Positions 56,008-64,000 of a stretch of 64,000 nt of DNA are shown here, piece by piece. This DNA comes from Bolinopsis microptera (lineage: Eukaryota; Ctenophora; Tentaculata; Lobata; Bolinopsidae). The notes under the pieces were generated by a model that was not told where the DNA came from, ran no database searches, and saw only the letters and a list, made by a program, of their open reading frames with translations. Where the stretch lies: contig NC_087078.1 in NCBI RefSeq assembly GCF_026151205.1, positions 10,124,675-10,188,674 on the forward strand, given 5' to 3'. The translations under genes and the position numbers were made by a program. Position 1 is the stretch's first letter, and every line of letters starts with the position of its first letter.

Positions 56008-58236
56008 GGACACGTTCATTTGAGTTTGAGGATATTGGTAAATATAAGTGACCCTATTAAAAGGCACAGTGTAGTTGACTTTGTCACACTATGAAATTAC
56101 ACAAACCCTTGATGGTTAGGATAATCGTCTCATCCTCTAGGCTAACTTTGTCACATAACGATATCTTAATCAGGTGATAAGATATCGCTTAAATACGGCC
56201 GGCACGGAAATGGTTACATTGTCACACTATAAACATGTGACAGAGTAAATATGGACCCCTTGCTGCCGTTTTTGACCAAAATTTTGAGTGTCCAGTTGAT
56301 TGGATGGGTACATATGACCATTACCTACATATTTTACGACTTTTTTCGTTAGATGGTGCACTCAGGTTTACTCTGTCACACATTTAAGAAAATATGTGAA
56401 CAATGTTTAGGGAACCCTGATAAGTAATGCTGAGTAGTGTAGGTTTATTTAATGGCCTGGAAGTGCTTGGAATTGTTATTATATCATATAGTCGCAAGGA
56501 ATTAAAACACAGAAGGCACAGACAAGTTTACTTTGTCACATAATCTTGATGATATCGAACATGTGTGAAATTGAACAAATAATGATATACCAGCTTAAAC
56601 CCTTTGTGTTACGTACTATGGATCAAACAATACTGCTAGTACCATGCACCGGTCACATTAATCATTATCGGGTGGTAATATGTTAACAGTGTCACAATTA
56701 AACTACCACAACATGATCAAAAATAGGGTAATTTCGTCACAAAAAATTATTATAACTCTGTCAGCTCCTTGCTGGCAAAATAACTAGTTTATCGAAATTT
56801 TTTTGATGATAAAGTTACATAATAGTATTCTAATAGAGGTATACTTCTTCAAAATAGGGGCAAGACATGTTTACTTTGTCACATCAGTTATTATAAAAGT
56901 TAGTTAATCGTCATCAAATTAACCGATCTTTTTCGAAGTATGGATCGATTAATATAGGCAATAAAGCATCCTAATTCCTATGCCAATTTTAACACACTAT
57001 CTTGATTTTGTTGGGGCAGGAAAAGTTAATTTTGTCACATTTTCAGTGTCTTTGACAAATTAATCTAAAATAGTTAAACTTTAGCTCTGATGTTCTTGAC
57101 AATATTTTACCAATCGTTTCTAAAAGAATGTTGAATTCTAATAAAGTTATAGATCTTCAAAATAGGGGCAAGACATGTTTACTTTGTCACATCAGTTATT
57201 ATTAGAGTTAGGTAATCGTCATCACATTAACATATATTTTTTTGTAGTTTGGATTGATTTATTTAGGTAATCAGGCAGCCTATGCTAATTTTTACACACT
57301 ATCTTGAAATTGTTGGGGCAGGAAAGTTAATTTTGTCACATTTTTAGTGACTTTGACAAATTTAACCTAAAATTGTTAAACTTGAGCTCTGATGTTCTGG
57401 ACAATATTCTACCAATTTTTTCTGAAAGAATGTTGAATTCTAATAGAGTTATAGAATATATAGATCTTCAAAATAGGGGCAAGACATGTTTACTTTGTCA
57501 CATCAGTTATTATAAGAGTTATTATAAGAGACTATTTCATTATATAATCATTGTTTTTAACCTATTTATGATTTTGTATAATTTTTTGTGACAATGTAAA
57601 CATCAACTGATCTTAACTTGCATCAACTACATTGTCATCATGTAAAGTTTTCCCGCCTTTTAAACCAAAATCAGATATAAATAATTCGCCCAAAATTTTA
57701 AATTCCATACATTGTGACAGAATTAACCTCATTTCCCAATAACCAAGTGCCTGTATTAGCTAACTATTCAAAGCAACATATTTCAGGGCTATGATTGGTA
57801 CTCCGTACTTGGTAGATCAACCATCAAATAATGAGTAAAAAGGGTTTTGAGGACACCTCACAGTAGAATAGAGGTATGGTATTCTGACTGTGACAAAGTT
57901 ACCTAAATATTGCCTTGTAACCGTTCTATCCGTGCCCTTTAACCAATGTTGTATCATAATTGTTAGATTGACCTAATCTACTATGTTTCAGACCAAGGAA
58001 TGATAATTAGACAACTGCAGTTAACTAAGTCACACAAAATGTGACATTTGAACCATTATAGTGCCTAACAACAATAGATTTTCTTTCTGAGCAGTGCATA
58101 TGGGAGTATGGGTTACGTGGCTAATGTTCAGAACTTCTGAACGTGCTAGGTTAATAGATGTCAAAATTAAGCCACTATCGTCAAAAACGCTATTATTTTT
58201 GTTTACCAATATCCTCAAACTCAAACGAACGTGTCC
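56008..58236. mobile_element. 2.2 kb non-coding TIR element with interspersed TTTACTTTGTCACA motifs
   Basis: The ends begin GGACACGTTCATTTGAG and pair over about 35 bp with one mismatch. The flanks fit an AT (2-bp) duplication at 56,006-56,007 and 58,237-58,238, though CAT or TA are also possible because the end is ATAT. About fifteen copies of (T)TTACTTTGTCACA or close variants lie inside, forward in the left two-thirds (for example 56,525, 56,868, 57,178, 57,487) and reversed as TGTGACAAAGTTACC-like from 57,585 onward. A ~310 bp internal unit is repeated near 56,850-57,160, 57,160-57,470 and, partially, 57,470. No coding frame. Confidence 0.75.
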
Positions 58237-58326
58237 ATATCATTTTTAATCCCGGGATTCAAAAAGTCCATGTCCTTTTTTGAACTGCTGCCAAGCAGCA
58301 GAACATTTCGAAGAAAAAAGAACTTC

Positions 58327-61300
58327 GGCACTATCCGTCGCGGAGTAGAGTCCGCGGCGGAGCCGCCGGACTCCGAGGCGGAGTCCGACGGTGCTCCGCC
58401 AAAATGTATTTACACTGGACTCGAGTACATTTTGGCGGACTCCGAGCGGAGCCGAGCGGACTTTAAAGTCCGCCGCGGACTCCGAGCGGCTCCGCGGCGG
58501 CTCGGCGGAGTGTCCGCCGCGGACTAAGCCACTAGGCGGACTCCGGTCCGCCGCGGACTCCGGCGAAGTGCTTGGCGGACTCCGGCGGACCTCTCCGGCG
58601 GACTTGAATCCGGCGGAGTCCGGCGGAGCTTGGACTCCGCTCGGAGTCCGCCGGACTCCAACAGAGTCCACTGACTTCCGACTTCCGACTTCCGACTTCC
58701 GACCCTCGGCTAAATTTACCTGAGGACCCCAGGCTTTAATGTTGGTAAACATTACAACGAATAGAGATTAGGCGGAATGACAGGCTGAGCGCGGCCCAGT
58801 AAGGCTAAATTTGTCACGTGACATACAACATAGCATTTTGCGATATTGTGGTCAGATGAAAAGGTCGCTAGTGATAAACCTTAACCATTACCCTCACAAT
58901 GTCAATAGTGTACAACTCTAGTCCTAACTTTGACCCTATAATGTATAAACGTTGACCCTAACCCTCCACCAAACCGCCAGCAGCGAAATATCAATGTCAT
59001 TGACTGGTCACGTGACCAAAACAATTTTTGTCATATTATCTCATATAGGGAAGCGTTTTTAGTTTTACCCTACACGTTGCATGTGGCGTCATTCGGCCGG
59101 ATCCCAGCAAGCAAAAATACGTCGACCATCACAGGACGACGCCAGCACTCTCTACGCTCGTCGAGCTCCGATCGTCCTGTGACGAAGTAAGGACGAAGCC
59201 TGAGGTCCTCAGGTAACATCGACCACCGATTGAAAATTCAGAGATTTTTTGACATAAAGGTCAAATGTAAAACTAAAATCTTGATGTTAATTGATTGACG
59301 ACGTCAATTTTTGAGCACAGCGCGAGCGCATGCGGAAAAAGACCGCGTAGCTAGTCAAGATGTTGATAAATATTTGGCTTGTGGCGCGATGTGTTGCTCT
59401 AAGTCTAACTATAGCCCTCTCGCTTGCAGTAGCGCGCGACCGCCGGAGGCGGAAATTATGACCTGGTTAGCTAGTGGCTAGGTAAACGCGATGTGCCTTG
59501 TAGGATGAAATCCTACTAGCTGACGCCACTCGCAGCTGTGATGCTCGCTGTACGTCAGCGATCGAAATTTATACGCGTATCACCCGTTAAGATGTGCCAT
59601 CCGACGTGCCACACAATTTTTCTCGTTGCTCGTCGCACGTCGACGAACAACGAAGCTCGTTGCGACGCGCAATGAGCTGCCAGGCTAGGACATCGTCCTG
59701 GTCCAACAAATTTTGGCGAGCGATTTTCTCCAAAAATTTAATGAGGGCGCCGACTTCCACTCTGGCTAGGTTTCTTGTTACCCAGCGCGCGTTCCTTAAT
59801 GGGATGATGTTGACATACGTTCCATGCCACTTTTCGCGCGCGAAGCGCGCGCCGCCGAAATAATAATAAATATCTCTGATATTTGGATACGAAACATGTA
59901 TCAAGGATGATGTAAAATTAGGTAAAAAGAATTCACTGACTTGGCCAGAGTGCTTTCATAAAACTCTATTACTAGCTTGGCGTTGTAGGATTATATACTT
60001 TAATTTCGGATCGAGTGAAGCGAGCGATACACATTACTTTGATTAAACTCATGCTGATCACAATACAGTACAGGGAAGTGGGTAACACGGCTTGCAGTCG
60101 CAGCTGCAGCTCCTCGCTGGCGGTAATATTTCAATGCAAATGAACAAGAATTAAGAAAAAGAGAATTTAAGAAAAAGATAATTTTATTTGCCACAGAATA
60201 ATCAATACATATAATATACTTCAAAAACTTCAAAATATATTGTAACATGTAAGTTCATCTATCGTTCATAAGATGGGCCCGTGGGGTACTCTCAATAATC
60301 AAGTACATGAGTACCCGACCCGCCGCGCTGGGTAACAAGAAACCTAGCCAGAGTGGAAGTCGGCGCCCTCATTAAATTTTTGGACAAATCGCTCGCCAAA
60401 ATTTGTTGGACCAGGACGATGTCCTAGCCTGGCAGCTCATTGCGCGTCGCAACGAGCTTCGTTGTTCGTCGACGTGCGACGAGCAACGAAAAAAATTGTG
60501 TGGCGCGTCGGGTGGCACATCTTAACGGGTGATACGCGTATAAATTTCGATCGCTGACGTACCGGTACAGCGAGCAGCACAGCTGCAAGTGGCGTCAGCT
60601 AGTAGGATTTCATCCTACAAGGCACATTGCGTTTACCTAGCTAACCAGGTCATTTCCGCCTCCGGCGGTCGCGCGCTACTGCAAGCGAGAGGGCTATAGT
60701 TAGACTTAGAGCAACACATCGCGCCACAAGCTTATAAACATCTTGACTAGCTACGCGGTCCTTTTCCGCATGCGCTCGCGCTGTGCTCAAAAATTGACGT
60801 CGTCAATCAATTAACATCAAGATTTTAGTTTTACATTTGACCTTTATGTCAAAAAATCTCTAAATTTTCAATCGGTGGTCGATGTTACCTGAGGACCTCA
60901 GGCTTCGTCCTTACTTCGTCACAGGACGATCGGAGCTCGAAGAGCGTAGAGAGTTCTGGCTGGCGTCGTCCTGTGATGGTCGACGTATTTTTGCTTGCTG
61001 GGATCCGGCCGAATGACGCCACATGCAACGTGTAGGGTAAAACTAAAAACGCTTCCCTATATGAGATAATATGACAAAAATTGTTTTGGTCACGTGACCA
61101 GTCAATGACATTGATATTTCGCTGCTGACGGTTTGGTGGAGGGTTAGGGTCAACGTTTATACATTATAGGGTCAAAGTTAGGACTAGAGTTGTACACTAT
61201 TGACATTGTGAGGGTAATGGTTAAGGTTTATCACTAGCGACCTTTTCATCTGACCACAATATTGCAAAATGCTATGTTGTATGTCACGTGACAAATTTAG

Positions 61301-61707
61301 CCGAGGGTTGGAAGTCGGAGGTCGGAAGTCAGTGGACTCTGTTGGAGTTCGGCGGACTCCGAGTGGAGTCCGCCGAGCTGGTGGACTCCGCCAAGCTCCG
61401 CCGGACTCCGCCGGATTCAAGTCCGCCGGAGAGGTCCGCCGGAGTCCGCCAAGCACTCCGCCGGAGTCCGCGGCGGACCGGAGTCCGCCTAGTGGCTTAG
61501 TCCGCGGCGGACACTCCGCCGAGCCGCGGCGGAGCCGCTCGGAGTCCGCGGCGGACTTTAAATTCCGCTCGGAGTCCGCTCGGCTCCGCTCGGAGTCCGC
61601 CAAAATGTATTCGAGTCCAGTGTAAATACATTTTGGCGGAGCACCGCCGGACTCCGCTCGGAGTCCGGCGGCTCCGCTGCGGACTCTACTCCGCGACGGA
61701 TAGTGCC
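58327..61707. mobile_element. 3.4 kb foldback element with ~1.4 kb inverted arms
   Basis: The arms 58,327-59,788 and 60,325-61,707 are inverted complements at high identity, starting GGCACTATCCGTCGCGGAG. The outer ~370 bp of each arm is made of CCGCCGGACTCCG subrepeats in GC-rich sequence, as in Drosophila foldback elements. The inner arms hold non-repetitive sequence (CGTCATTCGGCCGGATCCCA, TCCTGTGATGGTCGACG and complement). The spacer (59,789-60,324) is non-coding. The left arm has an extra 85-bp insertion absent from the right arm. The Ser/Arg/Pro-rich frames in the outer arms come from the subrepeats. No clean target duplication. Confidence 0.85.
58718..58802 (+). mobile_element. Short mobile repeat (copy 4 of 5), 85 bp with exact target duplication
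   Basis: Starts ACCTGAGGACCCCAGGCT, ends GCGCGGCCCAGTAA. GGCTAAATTT flanks it on both sides (58,708-58,717; 58,803-58,812). The opposite arm of the foldback (about 61,285-61,310) has one uninterrupted GGCTAAATTT in the same context on the minus strand, so this is a filled/empty site pair. Confidence 0.85.
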
Positions 61708-61958
61708 AAAACTTTGAAAAGAATTGTTCGGTGTTGGTGGTTTCATGCAGAAAGCGAAAAATAATCATCTTAATTGAGAGTGATCTGAATTCGCATTAGA
61801 CTGGGACATCCAGCTTTGTTTGCAAAAAGTAATAACGTCGGAATGATCAATTGACGTGTAAACAAAACAAACTCTGCATATAATTATATTTGAACTCGCG
61901 CGCAGCAAAGCAACCACACTCCACAGAATTAAAAACATAGTGGTCGGATCCGCTCCTA

Positions 61959-62290
61959 CTAAACCGCTCGCCCAAATTTTAAGAAAATTCTTGTGAAAAG
62001 ACCCTTTGCACTTTGGTCCGGTTGTGAAATTGGTCTATATTGGTGTATTTTTGGACGCTGACTCCAAATAACCCCCATGACGTAGGGTAAAAAATGCTTC
62101 CCTGGAGAGTTATGGGCAAAAAACCGTTCTGGTCACGTGACAGGCTAGTAAAACATGAAGTCGATTGTTTAGGGCTCAGGTTAGGGTTAGGGTTGTGGTA
62201 AGGGTTATGGAAAGCTTCGGGGTTATGGTTATACTTATGGTTAGGGTTGGGATTTGGGTTTTGTTGCTTGTTACACACACCCTACAGTAT
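61959..62290. repeat. Partial MITE with TTAGGG-like tract
   Basis: TACTAAACCGCTCGCCCAAA through CCCCCATGACGTAGGG, GGTCACGTGACAGGCTAG and a (GGTTAGGGTTAGGG)-like tract (62,172-62,262). Matches the complete element at 62,381 but lacks the right TIR. Confidence 0.8.
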
Positions 62291-62380
62291 CAAGGTAAGC
62301 GCTGCTTATCATCCTGTATGATTATATGTACATTGTACAACTCATCCAAATTCTACCTCCACTGTCATGTTGCGCTCCTA

Positions 62381-62740
62381 CTAAATCGCTCGCCCAAATT
62401 TTAAGAAAATTTTTGTGAAAAGGCCCTTTGGGTATGAAATTGATCGGAATCGGTGTATTTTTGGACGCTGATTCCGAATCACCCCCCATGACGTAGGGTA
62501 AAAATGCTTCCCTGGAGAGTTATGGGCAAAAAAACCGTTTTGGTCACGTGACAGGCTAGTAAAACATGAATTCGATTGTTTAGGGCCCGGGTTAGGGTTA
62601 GGGTTGTGGTAAGGGTTATGGTTAGCTTCGGGGTTATGGTTAGGGTTAGGGTTGGGATTAGGGTTTATGTAAAACCGTTTTGTACGGCTGTAAAACCATA
62701 AAAACCAAAGTCACGTGAAATTTTTGGGCGAGCGAATTAG
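62381..62740. mobile_element. 360-bp MITE, TA target duplication, TTAGGG-like interior
   Basis: The ends CTAAATCGCTCGCCC and (reverse complement of the right end) CTAATTCGCTCGCCC are flanked by TA (62,379-62,380; 62,741-62,742). The interior carries GGTCACGTGACAGGCTAG and GGGTTAGGGTTAGGGTTGTG repeats. These short telomere-like tracts belong to the MITE and do not mark a chromosome end. Confidence 0.8.
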
Positions 62741-62791
62741 TAAAAGCCGTCATGTTGAGGAAAGAGGCCACATAATCACCACCATATTATC

Positions 62792-62853
62792 TTACCTCAG
62801 GCTATCATGTTCATTAGATTAGGCGGAATGACAGGCTGAGCGCGGCCCAGTAA
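62792..62853 (+). mobile_element. Short mobile repeat (copy 5 of 5), 62 bp with exact target duplication
   Basis: Starts TTACCTCAGGCT, ends GCGCGGCCCAGTAA. CATATTATC flanks it exactly on both sides (62,783-62,791; 62,854-62,862). The internal hairpin half present in copies 2 and 4 is deleted. Confidence 0.85.
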
Positions 62854-63239
62854 CATATTATCATAACAAACTGACGCTTAGTTAGTATCATTACCTCCTG
62901 GCGGGATACCTTTTGAATAGTCATCGTTTATAACACCAACCAGCTCTGAGTTCAACAGAGAGTTAATTTCCAGATCACTCTGATCTCAAACTCCTCGCCC
63001 AATACACTGTGCACAGTGTCTTGGACTTGGAGTGTGCAGGCTTTGTTATCAAGCCACTCGCTAAAACTCTCGGCTGCTGGTAAATCACATAATCCGTACT
63101 CAAACAATACTGCCCTCATGAGGGAAACACAAAATTAGCATGATTTTTTCACAAGCCTCGAGACTCGAGAGCTTGCCTCCCCCATTACACGCTCTCCTTA
63201 ATATTGAAGTAACTGTTCTATTTAAATTACTGTACATTG

Positions 63240-63768
63240 ATGATACCGAAAACTACTGTTACTCTGATCACTCTTTTTGTGACGACTCTTTCGCAGTCAA
63301 CGTCGGGTACCGGTAAGTTTAGTTTTAAAGTCAATATCTTCGAATAATTTACAATTAAATCAATGGTCTGAATTGATTGACGATGTCAATCCTTCGCAGC
63401 TTGGTGAGGCCCAGTGGTGCATCTTGCCAATCAATTGTCACTGTGGTTGCGAGGAGAATTATTTGATGAGCGGCGCGGCCCAGTACTAGTAGTAGTATTG
63501 CTTTGCACTACAATGGTCTAAATGCTGAAGTGCATAACATATTATAGTAAACAGTATGATATTCTCAGCCCTTCGATTGAATATTATTCCGCGTCAATTC
63601 AAATTTGATCTTGATACTAGCTCTGACTTATGTAAAACAAATGCTTTCTATTTGAAAGAAATGATCAATAACGCTTCAGAGACGTCATGCCAGATTCAAG
63701 AACAGCGTGGCTTCCTAAAGTACGTATGCAAGAAAGGAACCTCTACTTACAACAAATGCCATAATTAA
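63240..63768 (+). CDS. Small secreted cysteine-containing protein, two exons
   Basis: Exon 1 (63,240-63,312) opens with ATG and codes a signal-like peptide, MIPKTTVTLITLFVTTLSQ, ending in phase 1 at the donor ACCG|GTAAGTTTA. The best in-phase acceptor is GATATTCTCAG at 63,568, giving a 256-bp intron; an earlier TATTATAG is also in phase. Exon 2 (63,569-63,768) has four cysteines (DLCKTNAF, ETSCQIQEQ, KYVCKKG, NKCHN) and stops at TAA. The predicted product is about 90 residues, extracellular, possibly two disulfides. No family recognised: a venom-like, antimicrobial or signalling peptide cannot be told apart from sequence. The intron holds a repeat copy (ATTGACGATGTCAAT, GGCGCGGCCCAGTA). Confidence 0.5.
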
Positions 63769-64000
63769 TGAGGTCTGATCGTCATCTTCTTACAGCGTTC
63801 GATGTCTGTGTGAAGGTAAAATGGTGATATCCTCTGGATCAGGCAGAGGTTGAGTGTTATCGGGATTATTTCTTTAGTAGTGGAACAGCAATACTAAGGT
63901 AATGGGACTACTGCGGACCCTCTACCGGCCAAACCTTGTTAACAAAGCCGCAGTCAAGGTTCGGTGAACGGTAGTTAAAAGCGCTTAAGGGACATAAGTC
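63769..64000. other. Right edge, no gene seen
   Basis: Sequence downstream of the small secreted protein gene. No AATAAA signal or ORF of note before the window ends. Confidence 0.4.

Noticed and set aside
58231-58752. 110-168 codon frames rich in Ser/Arg/Pro, and mirrored ones at 61,184-61,768
   Set aside because: Generated by CCGCCGGACTCCG subrepeats of the foldback arms; open in several frames on both strands at once.
62172-62668. Telomere or chromosome end
   Set aside because: TTAGGG-like units are degenerate, short, and repeated at the same place within MITE copies.

Overview
The window is nuclear DNA of a multicellular animal. It has non-LTR retrotransposon open reading frames, a Penelope-like reverse transcriptase, many inverted-repeat DNA transposons and MITEs, short GT-AG introns, and an LDLa-containing rhodopsin-type receptor of the GRL101 / relaxin-receptor-like kind. 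That receptor family and the transposon mix fit a cnidarian, sponge or other early-branching or lophotrochozoan lineage, but the species cannot be fixed from sequence alone. No bacterial operons, rRNA, CRISPR array or convincing tRNA was seen. The region is gene-poor and mobile-element-dense.

Layout. 0-6 kb: right part of a long-TIR repeat, a hairpin-rich segment, and a 2.7 kb TIR element carrying a CACTATATAGTG foldback. 6.7-12 kb: a three-layer nest. A minus-strand retroelement is split by a plus-strand RNase H-type LINE (13-bp target duplication, A-rich tail, inverted 5' end), which is itself split by a 2.5 kb DNA transposon with 16-bp TIRs and a transposase-like ORF. 12.9-16.5 kb: a broken host-like gene start, a minus-strand RNase H fragment, and a 736-codon LINE reverse transcriptase whose 3' UTR was hit by a MITE (16.5-18.1 kb) holding a ~690 bp TCC tract. 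20-21.8 kb: the minus-strand LDLa-GPCR. 22-26 kb: degenerate repeats and minisatellites. 26.6-28.3 kb: candidate three-exon minus-strand gene. 30-35 kb: LINE endonuclease fragments, duplications and a pogo-like remnant. 36.3-37.25 kb: two-exon gene for a secreted, probably GPI-anchored protein. 37.4-42.5 kb: a second copy of the long-TIR repeat and an 841-codon LINE. 42.5-52.5 kb: repeats, palindromes, a terminal coiled-coil exon (50.0 kb) and a TA-flanked MITE. 52.8-55.4 kb: a Penelope-like RT plus GIY-YIG remnant and an ORF1-like remnant between ~110 bp inverted repeats. 56.0-58.2 kb: a non-coding TIR element with about 15 TTTACTTTGTCACA-like motifs. 58.3-61.7 kb: a 3.4 kb foldback element with arms of about 1.4 kb. 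62-62.9 kb: MITEs with TTAGGG-like tracts. 63.2-63.8 kb: a two-exon gene for a small secreted cysteine-containing protein.

Two themes stand out. First, a family of very short elements (about 60-95 bp, five copies) that look mobile: two copies have exact 9-10 bp target duplications, and one can be compared with its empty site inside the window. Second, two unrelated-looking TIR elements (8,638-11,112 and 56,008-58,236) both begin GG and end CC, both fit 2-bp target duplications, and both carry interspersed copies of a GTNAC-N3-GTNAC-like motif. Several host-type genes carry single-base frameshifts in homopolymer runs (GPCR twice, GPI-anchor gene twice, 13.0 kb fragment once). This suggests consensus sequencing errors as much as true pseudogenes.
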